A stretch of DNA of 64,000 bases from Candidatus Chlorobium masyuteum (GCF_011601315.1 NZ_JAAORA010000002.1:124001-188000), one strand, 5' to 3'. Shown: positions 1 to 11,319, counted from the first letter of the stretch. Notes: generated by a model from the sequence alone, not told the origin. Made by a program: numbers and translations.

Positions 1-810
1 GCCGGCAATGCTGCATCCGAGGGCTCCGGAATCAATTGCCGCCTGTTTGACATCAAAAAATCCCGGTATGAGCGGTGCGCGTTTCGGTTCCGCGACAACG
101 TCAACCAGAGCGCGTCCGATAAGTTCATAGTCTGAGGTCAACAGACCGCTGACAAGTGCGCCGACATTACCCCACTGCTGGATCGCCTGTTTGAGCGGTA
201 TCTCGGTCGGCAGTACCGAACGGGCATAGGAGGTGCGCAGTTCGGTATGCGGGTGCACAAGGGAGCAGTAGAGGTGTTCAGGCGAAGGTATCGTGATGAG
301 GTCAAGGGGTGTATAGCTTCTTATCAGCACAAAATTACCGAGAATAGCCGGAGCGGCATTGTCGGCATGAGCTGATCCGCAGGCAACCCGTTCACCCTCA
401 ATAGCGAAATGTACCAGCTCCATTTTTGTACATGGATTTCCCAGCAGCTCGTTGGCTGCAACAAGGGCTGCAGCAGCGCTGGCGGCACTGCTTCCCATAC
501 CGCTGCTGAGCGGCAGGTGTTTTTTTAGTTCAAGTGAAATATGACCGCTAAAGTCAATCTGCTTATGGGTCCGGATATATTCAAGGAACTTGAGAACAAC
601 AAAGCTCGATGTGTTTTTTTTCGGGTCAAGCGGCAACGCGCCGCCATCTCCGGATATAGATGAAATGGAGACCGGAGAGCCGGTATGTTTTTCTTCATCG
701 AGTGTCAGGATGACTTCATCACCCGGCTCGGTTATGGCAAAGCCGAGAACGTCAAAACCGCAGGCGACATTGCCGACGGTTGCAGAAGCGAATCCCCTGA
801 TAGTTTTCAT
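1..810 (-). CDS. thrB: Homoserine kinase, 3' end beyond the window
   Basis: Reading the minus strand from the ATG at 808-810 gives 270 codons open to the window edge. The N-terminus (MKTIRGFASATVGNVACGFD) and the glycine/serine-rich ATP loop (LPLSSGMGSSAASAAAALVA, near residues 95-114) are typical of GHMP-family homoserine kinases. The enzyme phosphorylates L-homoserine in threonine synthesis and acts in the cytoplasm. The fused thrA lies 2.9 kb away on the other strand, separated by atpA-atpG, so the threonine genes are near each other but not in one operon here. The C-terminal part and stop lie beyond base 1. No strong ribosome-binding site is visible; the 219-bp gap to atpA must hold divergent promoters. 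Confidence 0.93.
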   Translation of the reverse strand, partial: MKTIRGFASATVGNVACGFDVLGFAITEPGDEVILTLDEEKHTGSPVSISSISGDGGALPLDPKKNTSSFVVLKFLEYIRTHKQIDFSGHISLELKKHLPLSSGMGSSAASAAAALVAANELLGNPCTKMELVHFAIEGERVACGSAHADNAAPAILGNFVLIRSYTPLDLITIPSPEHLYCSLVHPHTELRTSYARSVLPTEIPLKQAIQQWGNVGALVSGLLTSDYELIGRALVDVVAEPKRAPLIPGFFDVKQAAIDSGALGCSIAG

Positions 811-1029
811 ACCGTTTTCTGCAGACAAAATTCCTGTATGTTTGGGTGTAGGATAGACATCAAATAAAACGAAGCTTCAATCAAATGAGAGAGAGAATTT
901 GAATAACTAAAAGCTTTTCGTTAAATTTAGGTTTTAATCTTTTGGACAGGCAGCCGCCCGATTTAAACTTCAAAAGAAGGTAAACAGAATCTTTCTCTTT
1001 TCTTAACAAATAACCAAGCGGAATAAGAT

Positions 1030-2610
1030 ATGTCTACAACAGTCAGGCCTGATGAGGTTTCATCCATACTTCGCAAGCAGCTTGCCGGTTTTGAGTCCGA
1101 AGCAGAAGTTTATGACGTAGGAACAGTGCTGCAGGTTGGTGACGGTATTGCTCGAGTGTATGGTTTGTCAAAGGCAGCAGCAGGTGAGCTTCTTGAGTTT
1201 CCCAATAACGTCATGGGTATGGCGTTGAACCTTGAGGAGGATAACGTCGGTGCTGTGTTGTTTGGTGAATCAACATTGGTAAAAGAGGGTGATACGGTTA
1301 AAAGAACCAGCATTCTTGCTTCAATCCCCGTTGGCGAGGCTATGCTCGGCAGGGTTATCAATCCGCTTGGCGAGCCGATCGACGGAAAAGGCTCCATCGA
1401 AACCGAGCTTCGTCTTCCTCTCGAACGCAGGGCTCCCGGTGTTATCTATCGTAAATCAGTTCACGAGCCTTTGCAGACGGGTCTCAAGGCTATCGACTCC
1501 ATGATTCCGATCGGTCGCGGACAGCGCGAACTTATTATCGGTGACCGTCAGACCGGAAAAACAGCGGTTGCAATTGACACTATCATCAACCAGAAAGGCA
1601 AAGGCGTTTTCTGTATCTATGTTGCCATCGGCCTGAAAGGTTCAACGGTTGCCCAGGTTGTCAATACGCTGGAAAAATATGGTGCAATGGAGTACACCAC
1701 CGTTATTTCCGCTACGGCTTCGGATCCTGCACCGCTTCAGTTTATTGCCCCGTTTGCCGGAGCTACTCTTGGTGAGTTCTTCCGCGATACCGGCCGTCAT
1801 GCACTTGTTGTATATGATGATCTTTCAAAACAGGCCGTTGCCTATCGTCAGCTCTCCCTCCTTCTTCGCCGTCCACCTGGACGCGAAGCCTATCCTGGCG
1901 ACGTTTTTTATCTGCACTCCCGTCTGCTTGAAAGAGCTGCGAAAATAACTGACGATATTGAAGTTGCACGCAAGATGAACGATCTTCCCGATGCACTCAA
2001 GTCTATCGTGAAAGGTGGCGGAAGTCTTACCGCGCTTCCGGTTATTGAAACACAGGCAGGTGACGTTTCAGCCTATATTCCGACCAACGTGATCTCCATC
2101 ACTGATGGACAGATCTTCCTTGAGTCGAACCTCTTCAACTCCGGTCAGAGGCCTGCTATCAACGTCGGTATCTCGGTTTCCCGTGTTGGTGGTGCAGCCC
2201 AGATCAAGGCCATGAAAAAGGTTGCCGGTACCCTTCGTCTTGATCTTGCCCAGTTCCGTGAACTCGAGGCCTTCTCGAAATTCGGTTCTGATCTTGACAA
2301 AACAACAAAAGCACAGCTTGATCGTGGTGCGAGGCTTGTTGAAATCCTCAAGCAGGGTCAGTATATCCCGATGCCGGTTGAAAAGCAGGTTGCGATCATC
2401 TTCCTCGGAACCCAGGGCTTGCTCGATACGGTTGATCTGCGCTTTATCCGCAAGTTTGAAGAGGAGTTCCTCTCTGCGCTTGAAATCAAGCAGAGTGACA
2501 TTCTTAGCGCTATTGCAACGAGCGGTGCTCTTGAAAGCGATACAGCCAACAAGCTCAAGGAGTTCGCGTTGAAGTTTGTTGAGACCTTCAAGGCAAAAAA
2601 CAAGGCGTAA
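1030..2610 (+). CDS. atpA: F-type ATP synthase subunit alpha
   Basis: A 526-residue protein with the F1 alpha-subunit plan: N-terminal beta-barrel, nucleotide-binding domain with Walker A GDRQTGKT at residues 171-178, and a helical C-terminal domain. Alpha is the non-catalytic nucleotide-binding subunit of the F1 head at the cytoplasmic face of the membrane. Only atpG follows (47 bp downstream); no other F1 or Fo genes are in the window. A split ATP synthase gene set, with atpA-atpG apart from the remainder, is a known arrangement in green sulfur bacteria. Length is slightly above the usual ~510 residues. The start is chosen because it matches the family N-terminus. Confidence 0.98.
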   Translation: MSTTVRPDEVSSILRKQLAGFESEAEVYDVGTVLQVGDGIARVYGLSKAAAGELLEFPNNVMGMALNLEEDNVGAVLFGESTLVKEGDTVKRTSILASIPVGEAMLGRVINPLGEPIDGKGSIETELRLPLERRAPGVIYRKSVHEPLQTGLKAIDSMIPIGRGQRELIIGDRQTGKTAVAIDTIINQKGKGVFCIYVAIGLKGSTVAQVVNTLEKYGAMEYTTVISATASDPAPLQFIAPFAGATLGEFFRDTGRHALVVYDDLSKQAVAYRQLSLLLRRPPGREAYPGDVFYLHSRLLERAAKITDDIEVARKMNDLPDALKSIVKGGGSLTALPVIETQAGDVSAYIPTNVISITDGQIFLESNLFNSGQRPAINVGISVSRVGGAAQIKAMKKVAGTLRLDLAQFRELEAFSKFGSDLDKTTKAQLDRGARLVEILKQGQYIPMPVEKQVAIIFLGTQGLLDTVDLRFIRKFEEEFLSALEIKQSDILSAIATSGALESDTANKLKEFALKFVETFKAKNKA

Positions 2611-2657
2611 TATCAGGATCAGCAGATTTTAAGCAATTAATAACAGTCCCGTAATTC

Positions 2658-3533
2658 ATGGCTACATTAAAGGATATACGTGTACGAATCAAAGGGGTGA
2701 AGTCTACACAGCAGGTTACCAAGGCGATGAAGATGGTAGCTGCAGCAAAGCTCAGAAGAGCACAGGATCGGGCCGTCATGGCTCGACCCTATGCCGGAAA
2801 GCTGAAGGAGATGCTCGGCTCTCTTTCTGCAAAGGTAGATACTTCGCGTAACCCTCTGCTTTCGGGACGTCCGGAGGTTAATAAGGTGCTTGTGATTCTT
2901 GTTACTTCCGACAGGGGTCTATGCGGTGCGTTCAATACCAATATCATCAAGCTCGCATACAAGACCATTCATGAAGATTACGCCGATGTTCACCGCAAGG
3001 GTGGCGTAAGTATGATCTGTGCGGGCACCAGAGGACTTGAGTTCTTCCGCAAGCGGGATTACAACATTCTCAAGGGGTACCCGGCGGTTTTCCAGAATCT
3101 TGATTTCAGCATTGCCAAGGAGATTGCCGATACCGCCTCCGGTATGTATCTGCGTGGAGAGGCTGACCGGGTGATCGTTGTCTACAATGAGTTCAAGTCG
3201 GTGCTTGCGCCGAACCTGAAAGCTGAGGAGCTTCTTCCTATTGCGCCCGTTAGTGCCGTCAAGGAGAGCAGCAGTGATTATATTTACGAGCCCTCTCCCT
3301 CCGCCATTATTGATGTGCTGGTTCCCCGCCATCTCAATACCCAGGTATGGAGAATGCTGCTTGAATCCAATGCTGCCGAGCATGCTGCCCGTATGGCTGC
3401 GATGGATTCGGCGACAGAGAATGCCAAGGATCTTCTCCGCTCTCTCAACATCAGCTATAACCGTGCACGCCAGGCTGCGATTACTACCGAGCTGAGTGAA
3501 ATTGTTGCGGGCGCTGACGCATTGAGCAGTTGA
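2658..3533 (+). CDS. atpG: F-type ATP synthase subunit gamma
   Basis: A 291-residue protein with both diagnostic ends of the gamma subunit: the N-terminal helix beginning [19 protein letters not shown] and the C-terminal helix containing [20 protein letters not shown]. Together these form the coiled-coil shaft that rotates inside the alpha3-beta3 head and couples proton flow to ATP synthesis. It lies 47 bp after atpA and is followed within 30 bp by a strong intrinsic terminator, so atpA-atpG appears to be a two-gene transcription unit. Confidence 0.98.
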   Translation: MATLKDIRVRIKGVKSTQQVTKAMKMVAAAKLRRAQDRAVMARPYAGKLKEMLGSLSAKVDTSRNPLLSGRPEVNKVLVILVTSDRGLCGAFNTNIIKLAYKTIHEDYADVHRKGGVSMICAGTRGLEFFRKRDYNILKGYPAVFQNLDFSIAKEIADTASGMYLRGEADRVIVVYNEFKSVLAPNLKAEELLPIAPVSAVKESSSDYIYEPSPSAIIDVLVPRHLNTQVWRMLLESNAAEHAARMAAMDSATENAKDLLRSLNISYNRARQAAITTELSEIVAGADALSS

Positions 3534-3558
3534 CCTACAGCATGACGAATGTATGATT

Positions 3559-3589
3559 AAAAGCGCCCCCCAGTGGGCGCTTTTTTTTT
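3559..3589 (+). terminator. Rho-independent terminator after atpG
   Basis: Inverted repeat AAAGCGCCC / GGGCGCTTT with a short loop, followed by a run of nine T. It closes the atpA-atpG unit. Confidence 0.93.
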
Positions 3590-3707
3590 GTGAAATTGTT
3601 CAAGAGCGCTGCCGGAGATGCGGCTGAACCGGAAATGATTTATATTTTAACGGGTAATGATTCACCATCAATCTCATTTCATATTCAATCAAGGCGTGGG
3701 CGTGAGC

Positions 3708-6170
3708 ATGAAGATATACAAGTTTGGGGGGAGCTCTCTGGGGTCGGCCGGGCGGATGAACAACGTGGTCGATATCATTGCCGGAGCATTGGCTGATGAT
3801 AACCTTATTGTTGTGGTTTCGGCAGTTCAGGGTGTAACTGATCTTCTGCTTGACTCTGCCACCAGGGCCGGGATCGGAGAGAGCGGATATCGCCGCACCC
3901 TCGAAGAGCTTGAGCAGCGCCATCTCCAAATGTCTCAGGAACTCTTTTCCGGAAATGTCCCCGATACCTTTTCATCGGCATTCACCACTGATTTTTCCGA
4001 ACTCAAGGATATTCTGCACGGTGTCTTTCTGCTCAGGGAGCTTTCTGATAAAAGTCTGGCGCTTGTGCTTGGATTCGGTGAGCGACTCTCGGCACTGATG
4101 GTCAGCAGTTATCTTCAACAGCGACGGATTGAAGCATACTATCTTGATGCCCGAAAGCTGATTGTTACCGATGCCAATTATGCCGATGCGAGGGTTGACG
4201 CTCATGCATCCGAACTGCAGATCCGAAAACAGTTCGCCTCTTTTGCCGGTGTTCCGGTGGTGACCGGTTTTATCGCGGCCGCGCCGGATGGTTCGGCAAC
4301 GACCCTCGGGCGGGGAGGCTCTGATTATACGGCATCAATTCTTGGCGCAGCACTTGGTGCAGCCGAAATTTGTATATGGACCGATGTGGACGGTTTTTTC
4401 AGTGCTGATCCAAAACGGGTCCGGGATGCCCGGATTCTGCCGTTTATCAGTTATGCTGAAGCCATGGAGCTCTCCCATGCCGGAGCAAAGGTGCTGCATC
4501 CGCTTGCTGTTCAGCCGGCCATGAAGGCGGGCATTCCGATCCTGATCAAAAACAGTTTCAATCCATCGGCTGAAGGAACACGAATTGATGGAGCGCCATT
4601 CTCTCCGGAGAGAAACCGTACGCTCCCCGTTACAGGGCTTACATCCATTAATAATATTGTACTGTTGAACATGTCCGGTAGCGGAATGGTTGGCGTTCCG
4701 GGGATTGCCTCACGACTTTTCAGCTGTCTTGCCCGTCACCGCATCAACATCATATTCATATCCCAGGCCTCTTCCGAACAGTCGATCACGCTGGCCATCA
4801 ACCCGGCCCAGGCTCCGAACGCAAAAAAAATACTTGAAGAGGAGTTTCGGGCTGAAATTGAGTCCCGTCAGATTGATCCGCTTGCAATCCGCAAAAATCT
4901 TGCCATGATTGCCGTAGTAGGCAATAACATGTCCGGCCATGCGGGTGTATCCGCCCAGTTGTTTGAAACACTCGGCAAAAACGGGGTCAATGTCATTGCG
5001 GTGGCCCAGGGCGCAAATGAGATGAACATCTCCCTTGTCATTGACAGCAATGATGAGGACAAGGCCCTGAACTGTATTCATGAATCATTCTTTCTCTCGC
5101 AGCGCAAGGTGCATCTCTTTATTGCCGGGACCGGTACGATTGCAAAAAGCCTCATCGGGCAGATCCGTGCCCATCGGCGAAATCTGCAGGAGGAGAATGA
5201 CCTTGATGTGGTTGTTTGCGGGATGGCAAATACCGGCACTATTGCACTCAATGATGAGGGTATTGATCTTGATTCCTGGCAGCAGGCTCTTCAGCCGAGA
5301 AGCGGGAAGAGGGGTATTGAAGGGTATATGGAGATTATCCGGGAGAAAAACCTGCACAATACCATTTTTGTCGATTGTACGGCAAGCAAAGATGTTGCGG
5401 CAATCTATCCCGATCTCCTGCTGGCCAATATTTCCGTTGTCACCGCCAACAAACTTGGCATGGCGGGCAGCTGGCCGCTCTACAGGAGCATCAGGGATGC
5501 CCAGCGCAAAAGCAACGCCCGTTTTCTCTATGAAACCAATGTCGGCGCCGGGCTGCCGATCATCAACACGCTGAACGACCTTAAAAACAGCGGAGACAAG
5601 ATTATCAGTATCGACGGAGTTCTCTCCGGAACATTGAGCTTTATTTTCAACGAACTGCGCAAGGGAGGGCGGTTCAGCGAAATTGTCCGGCGAGCCAAAG
5701 AGGCGGGCTATACCGAGCCCGATCCGAGGGACGATCTCTCGGGTGCTGATTTTGCCCGGAAGTTTCTCATTCTCGGCCGTGAACTCGGCTTTACCCTCGA
5801 ATTCAGTGATGTGCTTGTCGAGAGTCTCGTACCGGAGGAGTATCGCGGTGAGATGCCGGTCGGGGAGTTTCTTGACCGACTGGAGAGTGTGGACAGCTGG
5901 TATGCAGAAGAGAGCGAAAAAGCCGCAGCGGACGGGATGACCATAGCCTATGCCGGTGGAATAAAGGACGGAAAGGCATCGATAGGAGTCAAACGGGTTC
6001 CGCTTTCAAGTCCTATTGCCGGACTCAGCGGATCGGAAAATATGGTGGTCTTTACTACGGATCGCTACCATGCAACTCCTCTTGTTGTCCGTGGCCCCGG
6101 TGCAGGCGGAGAGGTTACCGCAGGGGGTGTTTTTGCCGATATTCTCCGGATAGCAAGTTATCTGGTTTAA
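3708..6170 (+). CDS. thrA: Bifunctional aspartokinase / homoserine dehydrogenase
   Basis: From the ATG at 3708 the protein has 820 residues, the same length as Escherichia coli ThrA. An upstream in-frame ATG at 3657 would add 17 residues that do not resemble the family, so 3708 ([11 protein letters not shown]) is preferred. Order: aspartokinase domain with the N-terminal KFGGSS motif, a pair of ACT-type regulatory segments in the middle, then homoserine dehydrogenase starting at the nucleotide-binding turn GTGTIAKS and containing [16 protein letters not shown]. It catalyses the first and third steps from aspartate towards threonine and methionine. Feedback by threonine through the ACT region is expected from the family, not shown here. 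cinA follows after 11 bp and is probably co-transcribed. Confidence 0.97.
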   Translation: MKIYKFGGSSLGSAGRMNNVVDIIAGALADDNLIVVVSAVQGVTDLLLDSATRAGIGESGYRRTLEELEQRHLQMSQELFSGNVPDTFSSAFTTDFSELKDILHGVFLLRELSDKSLALVLGFGERLSALMVSSYLQQRRIEAYYLDARKLIVTDANYADARVDAHASELQIRKQFASFAGVPVVTGFIAAAPDGSATTLGRGGSDYTASILGAALGAAEICIWTDVDGFFSADPKRVRDARILPFISYAEAMELSHAGAKVLHPLAVQPAMKAGIPILIKNSFNPSAEGTRIDGAPFSPERNRTLPVTGLTSINNIVLLNMSGSGMVGVPGIASRLFSCLARHRINIIFISQASSEQSITLAINPAQAPNAKKILEEEFRAEIESRQIDPLAIRKNLAMIAVVGNNMSGHAGVSAQLFETLGKNGVNVIAVAQGANEMNISLVIDSNDEDKALNCIHESFFLSQRKVHLFIAGTGTIAKSLIGQIRAHRRNLQEENDLDVVVCGMANTGTIALNDEGIDLDSWQQALQPRSGKRGIEGYMEIIREKNLHNTIFVDCTASKDVAAIYPDLLLANISVVTANKLGMAGSWPLYRSIRDAQRKSNARFLYETNVGAGLPIINTLNDLKNSGDKIISIDGVLSGTLSFIFNELRKGGRFSEIVRRAKEAGYTEPDPRDDLSGADFARKFLILGRELGFTLEFSDVLVESLVPEEYRGEMPVGEFLDRLESVDSWYAEESEKAAADGMTIAYAGGIKDGKASIGVKRVPLSSPIAGLSGSENMVVFTTDRYHATPLVVRGPGAGGEVTAGGVFADILRIASYLV

Positions 6171-6181
6171 CAGAGAGCCAT

Positions 6182-7438
6182 ATGCGTGCAGATATTGTTT
6201 CAATCGGTGATGAGTTGCTCAAAGGGCAGCGGGTAAACACCAATGCGTCGTTTATGGCCGGTGCTCTTGCCGGTATCGGCATTGCGGTGAACCGGATAGT
6301 TGCCTGCGCTGACGTTGAGCCGGAAATTGCCGCCGTATTGGCCGAATCACTTGAACGATCCGAGGTGGTGCTGGTTACCGGAGGGCTCGGACCTACACGC
6401 GATGACCGGACCCGCAGTGCAGTTCAGCAGCTTCTCCAGAGAGGAGTAGAGCTGAGTGAGGATGCCTATCAGAATCTTGCTGCGCTGATGAAACAGCGTG
6501 GCCGTACCATGAGTGATGCTCTTCGTGACCAGGCGATGGTGATTGAAGGGTCGCATGTTATTCTGAATACCAAAGGGTCGGCGGCGGGCATGATTATCGG
6601 ATGCGGCGATCCGTTCAGGAACCACTATCTGGTTCTGATGCCGGGAGTTCCTTCTGAAATGAAGGCTATGATGGAGCTTACGGTGCTCCCCTATTTTTCG
6701 GCACTCTCCTCCTCATTTATCCGCCATACGCCGGTTAAAACGCTTGGTATCGGTGAATCGATGCTGGCGGAGATGATTGTTGAGGTTGAGGATTCGCTTC
6801 CGAAGGGAACAACCCTGGCCTATCTTCCCCATGCCGCAGGTGTATCGCTGATGATAAGCACGGTCGGCAGTGACCGGGAGCGAGTGGAGGAGGATAACAA
6901 GGGGGTTGTTGATGCCATCATCAAGCGGGCGAAGAGGTTTATCTATGCTACCGGAGAGAGTACACTTGAAGAGACGATCGGCGAACTGCTTTCCCGCCGG
7001 GGGCTCACGGTTGCTGTGGCTGAATCATGTACCGGCGGTCTTGTTGCAAGCCGCCTGACTGATGTTGCCGGTTCATCGGCCTATTTTCTCCAGGGTTTTG
7101 TGGTTTACACCAACAAAGCCAAAGAGGAGACGCTGGGGGTGCCGAAGGAGCGTGTTGAAGAGTTCGGAGCCGTGAGCGAAGAGGTTGCCTGTGCTATGGC
7201 AAGAGGGTGTCTTGAAAAAAGCGGGGCTGATTTTGCGCTTGCAACAACAGGTATTGCCGGGCCTGCGGGCGGCTCGGCTGAAAAACCGGTCGGTATGCTC
7301 TGCCTCGCACTGGCGGTTAAATCCTCAGGAGCCGTGCAGTCGCGCACACTCTTCATGCATGGAGATCGCGAGCTGAACAAAATCCGCTTCAGTGAAGCTG
7401 TTCTTCGTGAACTCTGGGAGTATCTTCGCGCCTCCTGA
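6182..7438 (+). CDS. cinA: CinA: nucleotide pyrophosphatase-like domain plus nicotinamide-nucleotide amidase
   Basis: A 418-residue protein with an N-terminal molybdopterin-binding-like (COG1058) domain, including [13 protein letters not shown], and a C-terminal PncC-type amidase domain from about residue 255 containing [17 protein letters not shown]. The amidase deamidates nicotinamide mononucleotide in pyridine-nucleotide recycling; the N-terminal domain of some homologues hydrolyses ADP-ribose. Full length for the two-domain form. It begins 11 bp after thrA and seems translationally close-coupled, though no metabolic link to thrA is obvious. Confidence 0.93.
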   Translation: MRADIVSIGDELLKGQRVNTNASFMAGALAGIGIAVNRIVACADVEPEIAAVLAESLERSEVVLVTGGLGPTRDDRTRSAVQQLLQRGVELSEDAYQNLAALMKQRGRTMSDALRDQAMVIEGSHVILNTKGSAAGMIIGCGDPFRNHYLVLMPGVPSEMKAMMELTVLPYFSALSSSFIRHTPVKTLGIGESMLAEMIVEVEDSLPKGTTLAYLPHAAGVSLMISTVGSDRERVEEDNKGVVDAIIKRAKRFIYATGESTLEETIGELLSRRGLTVAVAESCTGGLVASRLTDVAGSSAYFLQGFVVYTNKAKEETLGVPKERVEEFGAVSEEVACAMARGCLEKSGADFALATTGIAGPAGGSAEKPVGMLCLALAVKSSGAVQSRTLFMHGDRELNKIRFSEAVLRELWEYLRAS

Positions 7439-7646
7439 ACGCCTGGATATTCTGTTCCGCAAGCGAACCGCTGACTATTTTTTCTCATGCATTCAGCACC
7501 TGCAAGCGTAAGACTGAAAAGCGCTCACCCTCTCAAAATTAAATTGTCATTTTGTAAAAAAAGAAGCTCTTTTATCAATAACTTGTTCTGCTCGTAAATT
7601 ATCGGCAACGGCTTTGGCGAAAAGAAAAATGTTCTCATGACAGCGT

Positions 7647-9527
7647 ATGGCAAGAATTGCAAGATTACCGGATAGTATTGCTAACAAGATTTCTGCTGGC
7701 GAAGTTGTTCAGCGTCCGGCATCGGTTGTCAAGGAACTTCTGGAGAATTCCATTGATGCCGGAGCCGATAAAATAACGCTCTCTATTAAGGATGCCGGAA
7801 AGGAGCTTATACGTATAGTTGATAATGGCGCGGGGATGCTGCGCGACGATGCGCTGCTCTGTGTTGAGCGTTTCGCAACAAGCAAGATTATCGGAGTCGA
7901 GGATCTCGACTCTCTGAAAACGCTCGGATTCAGGGGCGAAGCACTGGCAAGTATCTCTTCGGTCTCGCATTTCGAGCTGAAAACACGGACAGCCAAAGAG
8001 ACGCTCGGGTTGCGATTCCGCTACGAAGGGGGAGTTCTTGCCGAGGAGTCGGGTGTTCAGGGAGAGCAGGGAACAACCATGAGTGTCAGAAACCTCTTTT
8101 ACAATGTTCCTGCCCGCCGGAAGTTTCTGAAATCCAATGCCACCGAGTTTCAGCATATATTCGAAGTTATCAAGTCATTTGCACTCGCCTATCCGGAGAT
8201 CGAGTGGAGGATGTACAACGATGACGAGGAGCTTTTCCATTTCAGGACGCCGGAAATGGCCGAACGGCTCAACTTTTTTTACGGCAGTGATTTTTCCGAC
8301 AGTCTGATTGAGCTTTCAGAGGAGAACGATTACCTCTCCATTCGAGGATTTCTCGGCAAGCCGGCCATGCAGAAGCGCAAGAAGCTCGACCAGTATTTCT
8401 TTATCAATCGTCGGGTTATCCAGAACAGGATGCTCTCCCAGGCGGTCCAGCAGGCTTATGGTGAACTGCTCGTGGAGCGCCAGGCCCCGTTTGTGCTGCT
8501 TTTTCTCGAAATCGATCCGTCGCGTATCGATGTGAATGTTCATCCGGCCAAGCTTGAAGTCCGCTTTGATGATGAACGCAGTGTGCGCAATATGTTCTAT
8601 CCGGTTATCAAGCGGGCTATCCAGCTCCATGATTTCTCTCCCGATCTTGCGGCCACAGCGAGTGATGATGCTTTTGGCGCGCCCCGTAAGGAATCGGCCT
8701 GGCGGAAGCTCTCCTTCCAGGATATTCCGGACAGATCCATGACGACGGGAGATCTCTACCGTAATTATCGTGAAGGCGCATTTCAGAGTGCTCCGGAAAC
8801 GAGATCGTCAACCCTGCTCCAGAGCGAACTTTTTACCGGCCGTTCCGGCTCCCCGGCACCGAAGCCTCAGTCTGAGCTTCGTGAAGGTGATGACGGACTC
8901 TCTTTTGCCCTCCTCTCTCCGCTGCCTGGAGATGAGGGGCAGCCGAACCCGAAAGAGGCTGAACCGAAAATCTGGCAACTGCATAACAAGTATCTCATCT
9001 GCCAGATCAAGACCGGCCTTATGATGATCGATCAGCATGTGGCGCATGAGCGGGTTCTGTACGAACGTGCGGTTGATGTGATGACCCAGAATGTCCCCAA
9101 CTCCCAGCAGCTGCTCTTTCCCCAGAAAGTAGAGTTCCGGCCATGGGAGTACGAGGTTTTTGAGGAGATCCGTGATGATCTCTACCGTCTCGGCTTCAAT
9201 CTGCGCCTCTTCGGCAACAAGACCATCATGATCGAGGGGGTTCCACAGGATGTCAAACCGGGCACCGAGGTGACCATCCTTCAGGAGATGATTGCCGAAT
9301 ATCAGGACAATGCTTCACGGCTCAAGCTCGACAAGCGTGACAATCTGGCCAAGTCCTACTCCTGCCGCAATGCCATCATGACCGGACAGAAGCTCAATCT
9401 CGAAGAGATGCGTACCCTGATTGACAACCTTTTTGCAACCCGTGACCCCTACTCCTGCCCGCACGGCAGACCGGTTATCATCAAGCTCTCGCTTGACCAG
9501 CTCGACCGGATGTTCGGAAGAAAATAA
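7647..9527 (+). CDS. mutL: DNA mismatch repair protein MutL
   Basis: A 626-residue protein with a GHKL ATPase N-terminus (ENSIDAGAD, DNGAGM, GFRGEALASISSV) and a C-terminal dimerisation/endonuclease domain. The metal-binding endonuclease motif is present as DQHVAHERVLYE at residues 462-473, a variant of DQHAx2Ex4E with V for A, and the C-terminal SCPHGRP motif (Cys near residue 604) is intact. This suggests a nicking-competent MutL, as in bacteria without MutH. A 208-bp AT-rich gap separates it from cinA, so it probably has its own promoter. No clear Shine-Dalgarno; the start MARIARLPDSIANKI is the family start. Confidence 0.97.
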   Translation: MARIARLPDSIANKISAGEVVQRPASVVKELLENSIDAGADKITLSIKDAGKELIRIVDNGAGMLRDDALLCVERFATSKIIGVEDLDSLKTLGFRGEALASISSVSHFELKTRTAKETLGLRFRYEGGVLAEESGVQGEQGTTMSVRNLFYNVPARRKFLKSNATEFQHIFEVIKSFALAYPEIEWRMYNDDEELFHFRTPEMAERLNFFYGSDFSDSLIELSEENDYLSIRGFLGKPAMQKRKKLDQYFFINRRVIQNRMLSQAVQQAYGELLVERQAPFVLLFLEIDPSRIDVNVHPAKLEVRFDDERSVRNMFYPVIKRAIQLHDFSPDLAATASDDAFGAPRKESAWRKLSFQDIPDRSMTTGDLYRNYREGAFQSAPETRSSTLLQSELFTGRSGSPAPKPQSELREGDDGLSFALLSPLPGDEGQPNPKEAEPKIWQLHNKYLICQIKTGLMMIDQHVAHERVLYERAVDVMTQNVPNSQQLLFPQKVEFRPWEYEVFEEIRDDLYRLGFNLRLFGNKTIMIEGVPQDVKPGTEVTILQEMIAEYQDNASRLKLDKRDNLAKSYSCRNAIMTGQKLNLEEMRTLIDNLFATRDPYSCPHGRPVIIKLSLDQLDRMFGRK

Positions 9528-9573
9528 GCGGGGTTGTTGCAAGTTTCTGCAAAAGTACTAAATTCCCCCCTAT

Positions 9574-9646
9574 GCCCTTGTAGCTCAGTGGATAGAGCAA
9601 CAGTTTCCTAAACTGTAGGTCGGCGGTTCGAGTCTGCCCGAGGGCA
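9574..9646 (+). tRNA. tRNA-Arg (anticodon CCU)
   Basis: A full cloverleaf can be drawn. The acceptor stem is GCCCTTG/CGAGGGC, the D-arm GCTC/GAGC, the anticodon stem ACAGT/ACTGT around TTCCTAA (anticodon CCT), and the T-arm GGCGG/CTGCC with TTCGAGT. The discriminator base is A at 9646. CCA is not encoded. Confidence 0.96.
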
Positions 9647-9867
9647 CTTTTCTTATTCCCCCCTTTTCTGCTCACCCGTTCACCATTTATGTACTGCATT
9701 TGATGCATGCGCTGCATTTTGTCGATTGCAGGGGCAAAGAAATTTGCTCACCTGCCGTTGTATCTCCCGCTTATTTGGTATTTTACATCCATAGTTACAG
9801 GGCCCTCTGAAAAAATTGATTGTACGAGAGGGACCATTATTTCCGGCAGCATTAACTACCTGCACAA

Positions 9868-10764
9868 ATGAGATTTATCAGAGCAATCATCATCATTTTT
9901 CTGGTGATGTTCGTTGCCGATATTGCCCGTTACTTTGTCTATCCCGATGTCGGCAGACTGGTTGATGAGAACCCGGCGAAAACCGCTTTTATGGAGGATC
10001 GGGAAGCCGAGTGGCTTCAGGAGGGACTGTTAGATAAAAAGATCCGCCAGAGGTGGGTTCCCCTGAAAAAAATCTCGCCGAATCTTGTCAAGGCGGTGCT
10101 GATTGCCGAAGACGACAAGTTCTGGCAGCATGGAGGGTTTGATTACCAGGCAATCGAGCGGGCTATCGAAAAAAACATTCTGGCCAAAAAATTCAAGATG
10201 GGCGGCAGTACCATAAGTCAGCAGCTGGCCAAGAATCTCTATCTCTCGGCATCAAAAAATCCGGTACGCAAGATCAAGGAGGCCATTCTTACCTGGAGAA
10301 TCGAAAAAACACTCTCCAAACGGAGGATTCTGGAGCTCTACGTCAATGTTGCCGAATGGGGTGACGGTATTTTCGGCATCGGCGAAGCCTCCCGTCACTA
10401 CTACGGCGTGGCTCCCTCCGGGTTATCGGGACAGCAGGCAGCAAAGCTTGCCTCGGTACTGCCGAACCCGATCAGGTACTCCCCGGTGGGGTCATCGCCA
10501 TACGTTCGTGCCCGTTCCAGAATCATCTATGCCATCATGCAGCGGAGGGGCATTATAGTTCCCGGCTATCAGGAGGTTATGTCGCTTCCTGCGGATACCA
10601 CTGCGGTTGATTCTGTTGTAGTCGGTATTCCCGAAAGTCTTATTAATGATGTGCTGTCGGCGGATAGCAGCGCAACCGATCAAGGTGGTGCTGACGGGGG
10701 ATCGGGAGAAGGCACTTCAGGTGTACCCCCTGCTGAAAATAGCGGCAAGCCGAAAACTCCCTGA
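9868..10764 (+). CDS. mtgA: Monofunctional biosynthetic peptidoglycan transglycosylase
   Basis: A 298-residue protein with one N-terminal membrane segment (about residues 4-23) followed by a GT51 glycosyltransferase domain. Catalytic motif EDDKFWQHGGFD begins at Glu81, and GGSTISQQLAKNLYL and KRRILELYVNVAEWG follow in the expected order. No transpeptidase domain is present, so it is the monofunctional type that polymerises lipid II into glycan strands at the outer face of the inner membrane. The C-terminal ~60 residues are a low-complexity Gly/Ser/Pro tail beyond the catalytic domain, longer than in enterobacterial MtgA. It appears monocistronic, with a terminator-like hairpin just downstream. 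Confidence 0.94.
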   Translation: MRFIRAIIIIFLVMFVADIARYFVYPDVGRLVDENPAKTAFMEDREAEWLQEGLLDKKIRQRWVPLKKISPNLVKAVLIAEDDKFWQHGGFDYQAIERAIEKNILAKKFKMGGSTISQQLAKNLYLSASKNPVRKIKEAILTWRIEKTLSKRRILELYVNVAEWGDGIFGIGEASRHYYGVAPSGLSGQQAAKLASVLPNPIRYSPVGSSPYVRARSRIIYAIMQRRGIIVPGYQEVMSLPADTTAVDSVVVGIPESLINDVLSADSSATDQGGADGGSGEGTSGVPPAENSGKPKTP

Positions 10765-10779
10765 AGATGATTTGAAAGA

Positions 10780-10808
10780 GAAAACGCTCCGGTTATGGAG
10801 CGTTTTCT
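10780..10808. terminator. Bidirectional terminator between mtgA and rubredoxin
   Basis: Perfect inverted repeat GAAAACGCTCC / GGAGCGTTTTC around a 6-base loop. The flanking A and T runs allow it to work for mtgA on the plus strand and for the convergent rubredoxin gene on the minus strand. Confidence 0.75.
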
Positions 10809-10851
10809 GTTATCCGGGTATCGTAATAAATTGTCGTGAGCACTACCCGAT

Positions 10852-11028
10852 CTACCTGCCCCGCTGTTCGCTCAGCGGTTCGAAGAGTGTTTTATCCACA
10901 CCGCAAACCGGGCAGACCCAGTCATCAGGTATGTTTTCAAAGGATGTTCCAGGTTCAATGCCGCTGTCGGGATCACCAACTTCAGGATCATAGATGTAGC
11001 CGCATGGTATACAGACCCACTTTTCCAT
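10852..11028 (-). CDS. Rubredoxin
   Basis: A 58-residue protein on the minus strand. It begins [19 protein letters not shown] and contains [12 protein letters not shown], which supply the two CxxC pairs (Cys6, Cys9, Cys39, Cys42) that bind a single iron. Rubredoxins are small cytoplasmic one-electron carriers; in anaerobes they often donate electrons to oxygen- and peroxide-reducing enzymes. A good ribosome-binding site (ACGGAG) precedes the start by about 6 bases. It is convergent with mtgA and has no co-directional neighbour, so its partner is not evident. Confidence 0.95.
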   Translation of the reverse strand: MEKWVCIPCGYIYDPEVGDPDSGIEPGTSFENIPDDWVCPVCGVDKTLFEPLSEQRGR

Positions 11029-11319
11029 AAAAAACTCCGTTTTAATTATTCGTTTTCGTTATGGCAAATTCAATGAGAGATCACCGGATATGTTGAGTCA
11101 TCCGACCCTCTCATTCAGCTAACATTAAGTCCGCGGGCGGCTAAAAAGTTCGCCTTTTTTCCCCTGAAAAGTGTTGTTTGCTCTTCGACGTGCGTTTCAG
11201 GGATTCTGCAAATTTCGACGGCTTACTCAATTTCGCCAAAATTAATCGCGGGCACCCGTTTTGAACTTTCGCCTGCCTTATGTATCTTTTTACTGTTGTT
11301 GTAACATATCATTAACCTG
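11029..11319. other. Intergenic stretch between rubredoxin and the FMN riboswitch
   Basis: This 291-bp gap should hold the rubredoxin promoter on the minus strand and the ribB promoter on the plus strand. A small hairpin with a T-run lies near 11137-11160 (GGCG/CGCC then TTTTTT). I see no convincing reading frame or further RNA signature. Confidence 0.5.

Noticed and set aside
3657-3707. Longer start for thrA
   Set aside because: Adds 17 residues without family match; the ATG at 3708 gives the conserved KIYKFGGSS start and the usual length.
9481-9717. Minus-strand frame across tRNA-Arg and the mutL end
   Set aside because: Its most protein-like part translates the complement of the tRNA; a classic false annotation.
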